The notes: a model not told the origin generated them from the sequence alone. 64,000 nucleotides of DNA from Streptomyces sp. NBC_00620 (GCF_026341825.1 NZ_JAPENY010000002.1:1707001-1771000); one strand, 5' to 3'; positions 41,984 through 51,345 are shown, counted from the first letter of the stretch. Numbers and translations are program-made.

Positions 41984-43474
41984 TCAGTTGGACGTGGGGA
42001 AGTTGAAGCCGGCGGCGACCTGCTGGGCGGGCTGCGGCCAGCGGGTGGTGACGACCTTGGGGCGGGTGTAGAAGCGAATGCCCTCGGGGCCGTGGATGGG
42101 GGAGTCGCCGATGAGGGAGTCCTTCCAGCCGCCGAAGGAGTAGTACGACATCGGGACGGGCACCGGCACGTTGACGCCGATCATGCCGACCTTGACGTTG
42201 CGCTGGAATCGGCGGGCGGCTTCACCGGAGGCGGTGAACAGGGCGGTGCCGTTGCCGTACGGGTTGGCGTTGATGACGGCGATGGCCTCGTCGAGCGTGT
42301 CGACGCGGACGATCGCGAGGACCGGGCCGAACAACTCCTCCTTGTAGGCGTCCATCTCGACCGTGACGTGGTCGAGCAGGGACGGGCCGGTGAAGAAGCC
42401 CTCCTCGTGACCGTCGATCTTCAGCCCGCGGCCGTCCACGACGACGGTGGCGCCCTGCGTTGCGGCGGTGCCGACGGCGTTCTCGACGCGTTCCTGAGCG
42501 GCCTTGGTGACCAGCGGTCCCATCTCCACGCCCGGGGCGTCACCGGGACCGACCTTCACCTCGCGCGCCTTGCGCTCCAGCACCTCCACCAGCCCGTCCG
42601 CCGCGTCACCCACGGCCACGGCGACGGAGACGGCCATGCAGCGCTCGCCGGCCGAGCCGTACGCACCGGCGGTGATGTGGTTGGCGGTGAACTCCAGGTC
42701 GGCGTCGGGGAGGACGACAGCGTGGTTCTTGGCCCCGCCGAGGGCCTGGACGCGCTTGCCGGCCGAAGTGCCCTGCTCGTGCACGTACTTGGCGATGGGG
42801 GTCGACCCGACGAAGGAGACGGCCTCGATGCCGGGGTGGGTGAGGATCGCGTCGACCGCGTCCTTGCCGCCGTGCACGACGTTGAAGACCCCGTCGGGCA
42901 GGCCCGCCTTCTGGTACAGCTCGGCGACGAAGTTCGCCGCGGACGGGTCGCGTTCGCTGGGCTTGAGGATGAAGGTGTTGCCGGTCGCGATGGCGATCGG
43001 GTGCATCCAAAGGGGCACCATGGCGGGGAAGTTGAAGGGGGTGATGCCGGCGACGACGCCGAGCGGCTGACGGAAGTTGTGCACGTCGATGCCGCGGGAG
43101 ACCTGGTCGGAGAAGGACCCCTTCAGGACATCGCCGAGACCGCAGGCGAATTCGACGACCTCCCGGCCGCGGGTGATCTCGCCGCGTGCGTCGTCGACGG
43201 TCTTGCCGTGTTCGGCGGAGATGATCCGGCCCAACTCCTCCTCGTGCTCGACGAGCAACTGCCGGAAGGCGAACATCACTTGGGTGCGCTGGGTGAGAGA
43301 CGACTCGGACCAGGTCTCGAAGGCCCGCGCGGCGGCCGTGACGGCGGTGTCGACGTCGGCGGACCCGCCCAGGACCACCTGGGCCTGCTGTCGTCCGGTG
43401 GCCGGGTCGAACACCGGAGCGGTGTCCGTGCCGGGGACGGCCGTGCCGTCGATCCAGTGCTGAATGGTCTTCAC
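41984..43474 (-). CDS. mmsA: CoA-acylating methylmalonate-semialdehyde dehydrogenase
   Basis: A 496-residue aldehyde dehydrogenase of the MmsA/IolA type. The family marks are PFNFPAMVPLWMHPIAIATGNTFILKPSERDPSA, VSFVGSTPIAKYVHEQG, GGAKNHAVVLPDADLEF, and the catalytic Cys in GSAGERCMAVS. It is CoA-dependent and gives acetyl-CoA from malonate semialdehyde in the inositol pathway, or propionyl-CoA in valine breakdown. GTG 43474 with AAGGACAC upstream. It is 13 nt after iolD. Confidence 0.92.
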   Translation of the reverse strand: MKTIQHWIDGTAVPGTDTAPVFDPATGRQQAQVVLGGSADVDTAVTAAARAFETWSESSLTQRTQVMFAFRQLLVEHEEELGRIISAEHGKTVDDARGEITRGREVVEFACGLGDVLKGSFSDQVSRGIDVHNFRQPLGVVAGITPFNFPAMVPLWMHPIAIATGNTFILKPSERDPSAANFVAELYQKAGLPDGVFNVVHGGKDAVDAILTHPGIEAVSFVGSTPIAKYVHEQGTSAGKRVQALGGAKNHAVVLPDADLEFTANHITAGAYGSAGERCMAVSVAVAVGDAADGLVEVLERKAREVKVGPGDAPGVEMGPLVTKAAQERVENAVGTAATQGATVVVDGRGLKIDGHEEGFFTGPSLLDHVTVEMDAYKEELFGPVLAIVRVDTLDEAIAVINANPYGNGTALFTASGEAARRFQRNVKVGMIGVNVPVPVPMSYYSFGGWKDSLIGDSPIHGPEGIRFYTRPKVVTTRWPQPAQQVAAGFNFPTSN

Positions 43475-43487
43475 GGGTTGGGTGTCC

Positions 43488-45365
43488 TTACAGGTAGTGG
43501 CGCTGGGCCTGCTTATGGGCGGCGTACGTCTCGTACGCGGCGCGGGTGGTGTCCAGGTCGGAGGTCTGGCTGACGGGGACGTCCCACCAGCCGTGGCCCG
43601 GCGGGTTCGGCCCGTACAGGTCGGTCTCGACGTGGACGACGGTGGTGCGGGTCGCTGCCTTCGCCTTCTCCATCGCCGTACGGAACTCGTCGACGGAGGT
43701 GGCGTGCAGGACGTCCGCGCCGAGCGAGGAGGCGTTGGCGGCGAGGTCGACGGGGAGGACGTCTCCGTCGAGCAGGCCCGAACCACCGTTCCGGAAGCGG
43801 TAGTTGGTGCCGAAGCGCTGAGAACCGAGCGACTCGGACAGCGCGCCGATCGAGGCGAAGCCATGGTTCTGGACGAGGACCACGATGACCTTCAGGCCCT
43901 CGGAGACCATGGTCACGATCTCCTGAGCCATCATCAGATACGAGCCGTCGCCGACCAGGACGACGACCTCACGCGACGGGTCGGCCATCTTGGCACCGAG
44001 GCCGGCGGCGACCTCGTAGCCCATGCAGGAATACGCGTACTCGACGTGGTACGCCTTCGGATCCCTTGCCCGCCACAGCTGTTGCAGGTCGCCGGGCATG
44101 GAGCCGGCGGCGTTGATGACGACGTCACGGTCGCCGAGTACGTCGTTGAGGGCGCCGAGGATCTCGGTCTGCGCGGGGAGCGGGCCGTGGCCCACGGTGA
44201 AGCAGCGGTCCTCGATCTCCCTTGTGAGGGCGATGAGTTGACGGGTCCGCTCGCGGTACTCCGCTGAGACCTCCCAGTCGGTCAGCGCTTCGGCGAGGGC
44301 CTCGATGCCGAGCCGGGCGTCGGCCACCAGCGGCTCCGCGGAGTGCTTGACGGCGTCCAGGCGGGCGACGTTGAGGTTGACGAAGGCGACGTCCGGGTTG
44401 CCGAAGACGGTGTGGCTCGCGGTGGTGAAGTCGCTGTAGCGGGTGCCGATGCCGAGGACGACGTCGGCCTCCTTCGCCAGCTCGTCGGCCGCGTACGAGC
44501 CGGTCGAGCCGATGCCGCCGACCGCGCAGGGGTGGTCCCAGGGGACCGCGCCCTTGCCGGCATGGGTGTCGGCGACCGGAATGCCGGTGGCCTGGGCGAA
44601 GGCCCGCAGCTGGGTCTCGGCACCGGAGTAGACGGCCCCGCCGCCCGCCACGATCAGCGGCTTGCGTGCGTTGCGCAGCAGACGCGCGGCCCGCTCCACG
44701 GCGGCCGGTTCCGGCACCGGACGGCCCACGTGCCAGACCCGGCGCCGGAAGAAGGCGACCGGCCAGTCGTACGCCTCCGCCTGTACGTCCTGTGGCAGGG
44801 CCAGCGTCACAGCGCCGGTCTCCACCGGGTCGGTCAACACCCGCATCGCGGCCAGCGCGGCCGGGATCAGCTGTTCGGGCCGGGAGATCCGGTCGAAGTA
44901 CTTCGATACGGCACGGAAGGCGTCGTTGACGGTGACGTCCCCGCCGCGGGTGTCCTCCAGCTGCTGGAGCACCGGGTCGGCGGCGCGGGTCGCGAACATG
45001 TCGCTGGGCAGCAGCAGGACCGGTATGCGGTTGGTCGTCGCGAGCGCCGCACCCGTGATCATGTTCGTCGAGCCGGGCCCCGTCGAAGCCGTACAGGCGA
45101 ACGTCGCCAGCCGGTCGCGCATCTTGGCGTACGCCACCGACGCGTGGACCATGCCCTGTTCGTTGCGGGCCAAGTAGTAGGGCAGGTCGGCCTCTTGGGT
45201 GACAGCGGCCTGCAGCAATGCCTGGCCGATCCCGGCCACGTTGCCGTGCCCGAAGATGCCCCAGACGCCGGGGATCAGCCGCTGTTCCTGGCCGTCGCGC
45301 TCGCTGTACTGGTTGGCCAGGAAGCGGACCAGGGCCTGCGCGGTGGTGAGTCGGAGGGTGTTCAT
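43488..45365 (-). CDS. iolD: 3D-(3,5/4)-trihydroxycyclohexane-1,2-dione acylhydrolase
   Basis: A 625-residue ThDP enzyme. The N-terminal PYR domain has VWGIFGHGNVAGIGQAL, ARNEQGMVHASVAYAKM and TGPGSTNMITGAALA. The central domain and a C-terminal PP domain follow, with the ThDP motif VVLVGDGSYLMMAQEI and VLVQNHGFASIGALSESLGSQRFGTNYRFR. This is diagnostic of IolD (EC 3.7.1.22), which opens the ring to 5-deoxy-glucuronate. The ATG overlaps the iolB stop as TAATG. Confidence 0.95.
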   Translation of the reverse strand: MNTLRLTTAQALVRFLANQYSERDGQEQRLIPGVWGIFGHGNVAGIGQALLQAAVTQEADLPYYLARNEQGMVHASVAYAKMRDRLATFACTASTGPGSTNMITGAALATTNRIPVLLLPSDMFATRAADPVLQQLEDTRGGDVTVNDAFRAVSKYFDRISRPEQLIPAALAAMRVLTDPVETGAVTLALPQDVQAEAYDWPVAFFRRRVWHVGRPVPEPAAVERAARLLRNARKPLIVAGGGAVYSGAETQLRAFAQATGIPVADTHAGKGAVPWDHPCAVGGIGSTGSYAADELAKEADVVLGIGTRYSDFTTASHTVFGNPDVAFVNLNVARLDAVKHSAEPLVADARLGIEALAEALTDWEVSAEYRERTRQLIALTREIEDRCFTVGHGPLPAQTEILGALNDVLGDRDVVINAAGSMPGDLQQLWRARDPKAYHVEYAYSCMGYEVAAGLGAKMADPSREVVVLVGDGSYLMMAQEIVTMVSEGLKVIVVLVQNHGFASIGALSESLGSQRFGTNYRFRNGGSGLLDGDVLPVDLAANASSLGADVLHATSVDEFRTAMEKAKAATRTTVVHVETDLYGPNPPGHGWWDVPVSQTSDLDTTRAAYETYAAHKQAQRHYL

Positions 45366-46240
45366 TACTGCGTGAGCCCTTCGAAGGGAAGCCGGTCGTC
45401 GACGTCCTGGGACTCCCAGGTCCCCCGCACCCACCCGTGGGCGGGGTCGTCGCAGATCAGCCAGGCACGGTCCTGTCCAGGGCCCGCCATGACGTTGAGG
45501 TAGTAGAGGTCGTAGCCGGGCGCCGCGATCGACGGGCCGTGCCAGCCGTGCGGGATCAGCACGGTGTCGCCGGAGCGGACCTCGGCGAGCACGTTGATCG
45601 GCCGCTCTTGTGTGCCGTAGACCCGCTGGTAGGCGAAGCCGTCCTCGCCCGAGACCTCGAAGTAGTAGATCTCCTCCAGCTCCGACTCCTGGCCCGGTCG
45701 GGCCTCGTCGTGCTTGTGGGGCGGGTAGGAGGACCAGTTGCCGCCGGGGGTGAGGACCTCGCACACCAGCAGTTGCTCGGCCTCGAACGTGCCCGGCAGG
45801 CAGTAGTTGTTGACCTGCCGCGAACACGGCCCGGCGCCGCGCAGTTCGACCGGCACGTTCTTCTGGGGCCCGTACCGAGCGGAGAGTGAGCTCCGCTCGG
45901 TACGGGCGGAGGGCAGCGCGAACGTCCCGCCGTGCGCGCTGCTGATCAGGGCCACCGATTCGCGGGGGAGGTAGGCGAAGTCGGTGGCGGAGGCGAACAC
46001 GCCTGTCCGGCCGGTGAGTTCGAAGGCCGTGCCGTCCGTGGTGACGGTGCAGGAACCCGTCAGCGGCAGGACCAGGAACTCGGAATCGCCGGTGGACAGG
46101 GTGTGCGCCTGGCCCGGCCCCAGGGTCAGGATCCTGAGGCCGGAGTACCCCCAGCCCGCCGACTCGGGCGTGACCAGGAGATCGTAGGGGCCGTCGGCCG
46201 AAGTTCCTTTGGGCAGGTGGTACTTGCTGGTGTCGCTCAC
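45365..46240 (-). CDS. iolB: 5-deoxy-glucuronate isomerase
   Basis: A 291-residue bicupin. The second cupin holds the metal ligands in SYPPHKHDEA (His, His, Glu) and HGWHGPSIAAPGYDLYYLNVMAGP. It isomerises 5-deoxy-glucuronate to 2-deoxy-5-keto-gluconate (EC 5.3.1.30), the substrate of IolC. The GTG start at 46240 overlaps the previous stop as GTGA, and its stop overlaps iolD as TAATG. Both overlaps indicate tight coupling. Confidence 0.95.
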   Translation of the reverse strand: MSDTSKYHLPKGTSADGPYDLLVTPESAGWGYSGLRILTLGPGQAHTLSTGDSEFLVLPLTGSCTVTTDGTAFELTGRTGVFASATDFAYLPRESVALISSAHGGTFALPSARTERSSLSARYGPQKNVPVELRGAGPCSRQVNNYCLPGTFEAEQLLVCEVLTPGGNWSSYPPHKHDEARPGQESELEEIYYFEVSGEDGFAYQRVYGTQERPINVLAEVRSGDTVLIPHGWHGPSIAAPGYDLYYLNVMAGPGQDRAWLICDDPAHGWVRGTWESQDVDDRLPFEGLTQ

Positions 46241-47109
46241 AGGAGGTTCACCGCCCGGTCCACGGCGCCGGCGACGTCGCCGTCCGAGGGGTAGAGCAGG
46301 GAACGGCCGACCATCAGGCCTTGTGCGGTGGGGAGTTTGAGGGCCTTGCCCCACGAGGCGAAGGCCGCTTCGGGATCCTTGACCTCGCCGCCCAGCAGCA
46401 GCGCGGGCAGCGTCGAGGAGGCCAGCACCCGCTCCATGTCCGCCACGACCGGGAGCTTCAGCCAGGTGTAGGCGGTGCGGCGGCCCAGGCCCGAGGCGAT
46501 GGTGATCGACTTGATGACGGCGTCGGTGGAGAGGTCGTTGCGGATCCTGCCGTCCTGCCACTCGGACAGGAACGGCTCGACCATGGCGATGAGTTGTCGG
46601 TCGTTGAGCTCGTTGACGGCGCGAGCGGTGTTCTCGAGGACGGACGGGGTCGCCGGGTCGTCGAGGGCGATACGGGTGAGCATCTTGCCGCCGTCGAAGC
46701 CCATCGCGGCGATCGTCTCGGCGTCATAGCCGGTGAAGCGGTCGTCGATCTCGAAGACGGAGCCCGCGAGCCCGGCCCGGTTCATGGAACCGAAAACGCT
46801 CTTTCCGTCCAGAACGCCGAGCAGCAGCAGGTCTTCCAGAATGTCGGCGGTGCCCAGGACACCCGTGACGCCGGGCCGCTCCAGCGCTGTGCACAGGCGG
46901 TCGAGAAGCTCGAAGCGGTCGGCCATCGCGGTGGGTTCGGCGCCGACACCGTTGGCACCGCGGGCCGGGTGGTCGGCCGCGACGATCATCGCCTTGCCGT
47001 GGGCGCCGAGGAGCGAGGAGGCTTTCACGCGGCGCGCTGCCGCCGTCGCGATGGCGCCGGGGTCGTTGACCCGGGCCTCCACGATCCGGCTCACGTTGTC
47101 GGACGGCAC
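46237..47109 (-). CDS. Cgl0159-family (beta/alpha)8 protein, probable DKGP aldolase
   Basis: A 290-residue TIM-barrel protein. Its features are SSLLGAHGKAMIVAADHPARGANGV, DILEDLLLLGVLDGKSVFGSMNRAGLAGS, EIDDRFTGYDAE and LPALLLGGEVKDPEAAFASWGKAL. The fold resembles DhnA/LacD class I aldolases, and homologues sit in actinobacterial inositol operons beside iolC. The operon has no other aldolase, so cleavage of 2-deoxy-5-keto-gluconate 6-phosphate (the IolJ step) is the likely role. It starts with GTG 47109, 4 nt after the iolC stop. Confidence 0.8.
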   Translation of the reverse strand: MPSDNVSRIVEARVNDPGAIATAAARRVKASSLLGAHGKAMIVAADHPARGANGVGAEPTAMADRFELLDRLCTALERPGVTGVLGTADILEDLLLLGVLDGKSVFGSMNRAGLAGSVFEIDDRFTGYDAETIAAMGFDGGKMLTRIALDDPATPSVLENTARAVNELNDRQLIAMVEPFLSEWQDGRIRNDLSTDAVIKSITIASGLGRRTAYTWLKLPVVADMERVLASSTLPALLLGGEVKDPEAAFASWGKALKLPTAQGLMVGRSLLYPSDGDVAGAVDRAVNLL

Positions 47110-47113
47110 GTCG

Positions 47114-48100
47114 TCACGCCTTTCGTTCGATGGAAGCGGTGGTGGCCTCGCGGAGCTTGGCCTCGACCTCGGCCTCGGTGGGCATCGCGTCGGAGCAGGA
47201 GAGCCGGCCCGCGACCAGGGCTCCGGCGGCGTTGGCGAAGGAGACCGTGCGGTGGGTGTCCCAGCCGGCGAGCAGACCGTGGCAGAGCGCGCCGCCGAAG
47301 GCGTCACCGGCACCGAGACCGTTGACGACGTCCACCGGTACCGGCGGTATCTCGACGGCCGAACCGTCGCGGCCGACGGCCAGGACACCCTTGGGGCCCT
47401 GCTTCACCACCGCCAGCTCCACCCCGGCCGTGAGCAGTGCTTTCGCGGCGGCGTACGGCTCGCGCTCACCCGTCGCCACCTCGCACTCGTCGAGGTTGCC
47501 GACGGCCACCGTGGTGTGGCGCAAGGCCTCGACGTAGTACGCCCGCGCCTGATCCGCGTCGGTCCAGGCTGTGCCTTTCCAAAACGCCGGCCGCCAGTCC
47601 AGGTCGAAGACGGTCGGGCCGGACTTCGCCCGGTGTGCCAGCGCGGCGAGCGTGGCCGAGCGGCTCGGCTCCTCGCTCAGGCCCGTCCCGGTGACCCAGA
47701 AGATCCGGGCGTCACGCACGGCGTCCAGGTCCAGTTCGTCCGGCTGGATGTCCAGGTCGGGGGCCTTGGGCAGGCGGTAGAAGTACAGCGGGAAATCGTC
47801 CGGCGGGAAGATCTCGCAGAACGTCACCGGGGTCGGCGCGATGTCCGACGTACCGACGAACCGGCTGTCGACGCCGTACCCCTCCAAGGCCGTGCGGACG
47901 AAGTCCCCGAACGGGTCCCGGCCCGTCTTCGTGATCACGGCCGCGGAGTGCCCGTAACGGGCCGCGGCGACGGCGACGTTGGTCGGACTCCCGCCCAGGT
48001 ACTTGCCGAACGACGTGACCTCGGCCAGGCCCACACCGGTCTGGAGCGGATATACGTCCACCCCTACGCGGCCCATGGTCAGCACTTCGAACGGCATCAC
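47114..48100 (-). CDS. iolC: 5-dehydro-2-deoxygluconokinase
   Basis: A 328-residue PfkB/ribokinase-family kinase. It has FGKYLGGSPTNVAVAAARYG near the N-terminus (substrate site), DLDWRPAFW, and the C-terminal ATP/anion-hole motif NGLGAGDAFGGALCHGLL with the catalytic Asp. It phosphorylates 2-deoxy-5-keto-gluconate (EC 2.7.1.92). It is the first gene of the operon. GTG 48100 or ATG 48097 is the start, with GAAAGGGA upstream. The promoter carries the tandem operator shared with the ABC importer. Confidence 0.95.
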   Translation of the reverse strand: MMPFEVLTMGRVGVDVYPLQTGVGLAEVTSFGKYLGGSPTNVAVAAARYGHSAAVITKTGRDPFGDFVRTALEGYGVDSRFVGTSDIAPTPVTFCEIFPPDDFPLYFYRLPKAPDLDIQPDELDLDAVRDARIFWVTGTGLSEEPSRSATLAALAHRAKSGPTVFDLDWRPAFWKGTAWTDADQARAYYVEALRHTTVAVGNLDECEVATGEREPYAAAKALLTAGVELAVVKQGPKGVLAVGRDGSAVEIPPVPVDVVNGLGAGDAFGGALCHGLLAGWDTHRTVSFANAAGALVAGRLSCSDAMPTEAEVEAKLREATTASIERKA

Positions 48101-48150
48101 GCTGGTTTCCCTTTCGTGCCGGAGACGGAGGCGTTCAGGAGATTCACTGC

Positions 48151-48176
48151 CGCGCTCTACTAGCGCGCTCTAGTCT
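48151..48176. promoter_or_regulatory. Tandem LacI-type operator of the iol operon
   Basis: Two near-identical 13-bp units CGCGCTCTA(C/G)T lie head to tail, and ACTAG-N6-CTAGT (48159-48174) forms a perfect inverted repeat in the middle. The same block occurs upstream of the ABC importer at 52533-52558, with 21 of 24 positions identical. It lies directly after the iolC -10 box, where bound repressor would block initiation. Confidence 0.8.
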
Positions 48177-48180
48177 GTGT

Positions 48181-48210
48181 ACGATGACTCCTGTCCAAAT
48201 GTCATGTCAA
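48181..48210 (-). promoter_or_regulatory. Promoter of the iol operon
   Basis: On the minus strand TTGACA (48205-48210) is followed after 18 nt by CATCGT (48181-48186). The operator begins 6 nt after the -10 box. The arrangement is nearly superimposable on the ABC importer promoter. Confidence 0.65.
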
Positions 48211-48263
48211 TACCTTGTTGCCAGGAGATTTCGAGAGGCCCGTAGGGTTGGCCGCGGCGGAAG

Positions 48264-49307
48264 GTGGATTCACAGGTGGATGCGTCAGGAAAGCAGCGGC
48301 CCACGATGGCGGACGTCGCCGCGAAAGCAGGCGTGTCGCGGGCGCTCGTCTCGATCATCTTCCGCGGTCAGCCGGGCGCGAGCGATGAGACGCGGCAGCG
48401 GGTGCTGCGGGTGGCCGACGAGATCGGCTACCACCCCGACAGCGCGGCCAGGCTGCTGGCCCGCGGCCGCAGCCGCACGCTCGGCGTGATGTTCACCGTG
48501 CACCAGACCTTCCACGCGGACCTCATCGCGGGGATCTACCCCGAGGCCGAACGCCTCGGCTACGACGTCCTGCTCTCCGCAGCCACCCACGGCCGCAGCG
48601 AGGCGAAGGCGGCCGAGGCGCTGCTCAGCCACCGTTGCGAGGCGCTGATCCTGCTCGGCCCCGAGGCGGAGGCCACTTATCTCGACGAACTCGGACACAG
48701 AGCGGTGACAGTCTCGGTCAGCCGCCGAGTGCCCCGCGCCCGCGTGGACTTCGTCCACAGCGCCGAGGGCAAGGGGGTGCACCAGGCCATGGAGCATCTC
48801 GTCGAACTGGGGCACCGCCGAATCGTGCACATCGACGGCGGCCGAGGTCCCGGATCGGTCGAGCGGCGGCGTGCCTACCGGGCCGCGATGCGCCGGCACG
48901 GGCTGGAGGCCGAAGTGCGGGTCATCCCCGGGGAGCACACGGAGGAATCGGGCATCGAGTCGGGCCGCCTGTTCCTGGCGGAGCGCGATCGGGGGCAGGC
49001 TCTCCCGACGGCGGTCCTCGCGGGCAACGACCGGTGTGCGTGGGGCCTGTTGATGGCCCTGACGCGGGCAGGCGTCGATGTCCCGCGTGATGTCTCGGTT
49101 GTCGGGTACGACGACAGCCACCTCTCCCATCTCATGCCGATCGGCCTGACCACCGTCCGCCAGGACGCCGCTCTGATGGCGGAGCATGCCGTGCGGTTCG
49201 CCGTCGAACGGCTGGAGAATCCGGATCTGGAAGTCCGGGAGGTCGTCCTGGATCCGAAGCTCGTGGTGCGCGGTACCAGTGACAAGGCACCGGAGACGTC
49301 GGCCTGA
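48264..49307 (+). CDS. LacI-family transcriptional regulator of inositol genes
   Basis: A regulator of about 347 residues with an N-terminal LacI helix-turn-helix (TMADVAAKAGVSRALVSIIFRG..SDETRQRVLRVADEIGYHPDSAARLL) and a periplasmic-binding-type effector domain (RTLGVMFTVHQTFHADLIAGIYPEAERLGYDVLL..., GNDRCAWGLLMALTRAGVDVPRDVSVVGYDD). It is divergent from iolC and sits between the iol operon and the ABC importer, both of which carry the same operator. It is the best candidate for an inositol-responsive repressor. The start could be GTG 48264, GTG 48276 or ATG 48306. Confidence 0.88.
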   Translation: MDSQVDASGKQRPTMADVAAKAGVSRALVSIIFRGQPGASDETRQRVLRVADEIGYHPDSAARLLARGRSRTLGVMFTVHQTFHADLIAGIYPEAERLGYDVLLSAATHGRSEAKAAEALLSHRCEALILLGPEAEATYLDELGHRAVTVSVSRRVPRARVDFVHSAEGKGVHQAMEHLVELGHRRIVHIDGGRGPGSVERRRAYRAAMRRHGLEAEVRVIPGEHTEESGIESGRLFLAERDRGQALPTAVLAGNDRCAWGLLMALTRAGVDVPRDVSVVGYDDSHLSHLMPIGLTTVRQDAALMAEHAVRFAVERLENPDLEVREVVLDPKLVVRGTSDKAPETSA

Positions 49308-49326
49308 GGCACCGGCGACCGGGCAT

Positions 49327-49371
49327 GTCCCCCCAGCAGTTGGGGCTTTGGGCCTTGCGTGCCGGGGGGAC
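49327..49371. terminator. Terminator candidate between the LacI gene and the ABC importer
   Basis: GTCCCCCC (49327-49334) and GGGGGGAC (49364-49371) pair perfectly around a 29-nt loop that can pair in part. It lies in the 68-nt gap between two convergent genes, 19 nt after the LacI stop and 4 nt after the ATPase stop. Confidence 0.5.
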
Positions 49372-49375
49372 GCCG

Positions 49376-50263
49376 CTACAGCGCTGTCAGGTCTTTCGCG
49401 TCGGGGAGTTCTTCGACGTCGACGCCGCGGACCTGGGACAACTCGTGCTTGAGGGCGGCGAGTTCGGTGCCGCCGGCCATGTGGTTGGTCAGCTCCTCCA
49501 GCGTGATCTCGCTGCGCTCGGCGGAGAGTTCCATGGTGCCCAGGCGCAGGACGCTGAAGTGGTCGCCGACCATGTAGGCGTGGTGCGGGTTGTGCGTGAT
49601 GAAGATGACCCCGAGACCGCGTTCGCGGGCGGCGGCCACGTACTTGAGGACCACACCGGACTGCTTGACACCGAGGGCCGCGGTCGGCTCGTCCAGGATC
49701 AGGACACGCGCCCCGAAGTAGACGGCGCGGGCGATCGCCACGCACTGGCGCTGGCCGCCGGAGAGCGTGCCGATGGGCTGTTCGAGGTTGTCCAGGATGA
49801 TGCCCATGTTGCGGAGTTCCTGGTCCGCGGTCTTCTTCATCTTCTCGATGTCGAGACGGCGGATGGGCCAGGGGCCCTTGGTCATCTCGGAGCCGAGGAA
49901 GAAGTTCCGCCACACCGGCATCAACGGCACCACGGCCAGGTCCTGGTAGACCGTCGCGATGCCCTTGTCCAACGCCTGGCGGGGGGTGGTGAAGTGCACC
50001 GGTTGGCCGTCGACGAGGAACTCGCCCTCCGTGTGCTGGTGCAGCCCGGAGATGATTTTGATCAGCGTGGACTTGCCCGCGCCGTTGTCGCCCAGCACGC
50101 AGGTCACCTGACCCGGGCGCACGGCGAGGTCCACCCCGTGCAGGGCACGGATGTTGCCGTAGGACTTGCCCGCGTTGCGGAGCTGGACGGTCGGGCGGTC
50201 CTCGTCCTCCGGCTCCGTGTCCTGGAGGATCGCGCCATGGGTGCCGGCTTCTTTGCTTGTCAT
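49376..50263 (-). CDS. Sugar-type ABC importer, ATP-binding protein (single NBD)
   Basis: A 295-residue ABC ATPase of the carbohydrate RbsA/XylG type with only one NBD, where typical members have two. Walker A is VLGDNGAGKST, the Q-loop TVYQDLAVVPLMPVWRNFFLG, signature LSGGQRQCVAIARA, Walker B VLILDEPTAALG and H-loop FITHNPHHAYMVGD. Such single-domain ATPases of the FrcA/TM group work as homodimers. GGAGG lies 8 nt before ATG 50263. It is the last gene of the importer operon. Confidence 0.9.
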   Translation of the reverse strand: MTSKEAGTHGAILQDTEPEDEDRPTVQLRNAGKSYGNIRALHGVDLAVRPGQVTCVLGDNGAGKSTLIKIISGLHQHTEGEFLVDGQPVHFTTPRQALDKGIATVYQDLAVVPLMPVWRNFFLGSEMTKGPWPIRRLDIEKMKKTADQELRNMGIILDNLEQPIGTLSGGQRQCVAIARAVYFGARVLILDEPTAALGVKQSGVVLKYVAAARERGLGVIFITHNPHHAYMVGDHFSVLRLGTMELSAERSEITLEELTNHMAGGTELAALKHELSQVRGVDVEELPDAKDLTAL

Positions 50264-50268
50264 TGTGT

Positions 50269-51345
50269 TCACCTCCGGGTCGCGGTGCGCTGCACCCACA
50301 AGTTGATGAGGACGGCGCCGAGCAGCATCACGCCGAGGAAGGCCTTGAACCAGTCGGGGTTCCAGCCTGCGTAGACGATGCCCTGCTGCACCATGCCGAA
50401 CATGAACGCCCCGAACACCGGGCCGATCGCCGAACCGGCACCGCCGGTCAGCAGACAGCCGCCGATGACGGCCGCCGAGATGAAGATCAGCTCCTGCCCG
50501 ACGCCTTCACCGGACTGCACGGTGTTGAAAGAGAACAACTGGTGCATGCCGATGAACCAGGCACCGAAACCCACCAGCATGAACAGCGAGATCTTCGTGA
50601 ACGCCACCGGCACACCCACGGCCCGCGCACTGTCCTTGTTCCCGCCGACCGCGAAGATCCAGTTCCCGTACTTCGTCCGCAGCAGCACCCACGTCGCAAT
50701 CGCCGCGAACACCAGCCACCACACGATGGTGATCTTCACCTGCACGCCGCCGACGTCGAAGGACGACGCGAAGACCTTCTTGGCCTGGCTGAAGCCGTCC
50801 ATGGAGCTGATGTCGTCGGTCGCCACATTGCCGGTGACCAGCTTGGTCACCGCGAGGTTGACGCCCTGCAGGATCAGGAAACTGCCCAGAGTGATCAGGA
50901 AGCTCGGCAGCCCGGTCTTGACCACCAGCCAGCCGTTGAGGAAGCCGATTGCCAGCGACACGACCAGGGCCGCGATCACACCGACCCATACGTTCATGGT
51001 CAGTTGGTAGCTGAGCATGCTCGCCGTCAGCGCCGAGGTGATCACCGCGACACCGGCGGAGAGGTCGAACTCCCCGCCGATCATCAACAGGGCGACCGGC
51101 AACGCCATGATGCCGATCGTCGACGAGCCGTAGAGGATGTTCGCCATCGAGGCGCCTTCGCGCACCGGCGGGGCGGCGATCAGGAAGAACACGTACACCG
51201 CGGCGGCACCGAGGAAGACGCCCACCTCGGGGCGGGCCAACAGTCGTAGCGCTTGCGGACGTTCGGCCGTGCGGCCGTCAACCTCCTTGGGGCCGGGGGC
51301 CGGCGGTGTGGTCACCGCCGGCTCGGCGTGCTGGGTCATACTCAT
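50269..51345 (-). CDS. Sugar-type ABC importer, permease
   Basis: A 358-residue permease of the RbsC/BPD type 2 family with about nine helices. Typical segments are LMIGGEFDLSAGVAVITSALTASML, FLNGWLVVKTGLPSFLITLGSFLILQGVNLAVT, FAVGGNKDSARAVGVPV, and GCLLTGGAGSAIGPVFGAFMFGMV. The start at 51345 overlaps the binding-protein stop as TGATG. Confidence 0.92.
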   Translation of the reverse strand: MSMTQHAEPAVTTPPAPGPKEVDGRTAERPQALRLLARPEVGVFLGAAAVYVFFLIAAPPVREGASMANILYGSSTIGIMALPVALLMIGGEFDLSAGVAVITSALTASMLSYQLTMNVWVGVIAALVVSLAIGFLNGWLVVKTGLPSFLITLGSFLILQGVNLAVTKLVTGNVATDDISSMDGFSQAKKVFASSFDVGGVQVKITIVWWLVFAAIATWVLLRTKYGNWIFAVGGNKDSARAVGVPVAFTKISLFMLVGFGAWFIGMHQLFSFNTVQSGEGVGQELIFISAAVIGGCLLTGGAGSAIGPVFGAFMFGMVQQGIVYAGWNPDWFKAFLGVMLLGAVLINLWVQRTATRR

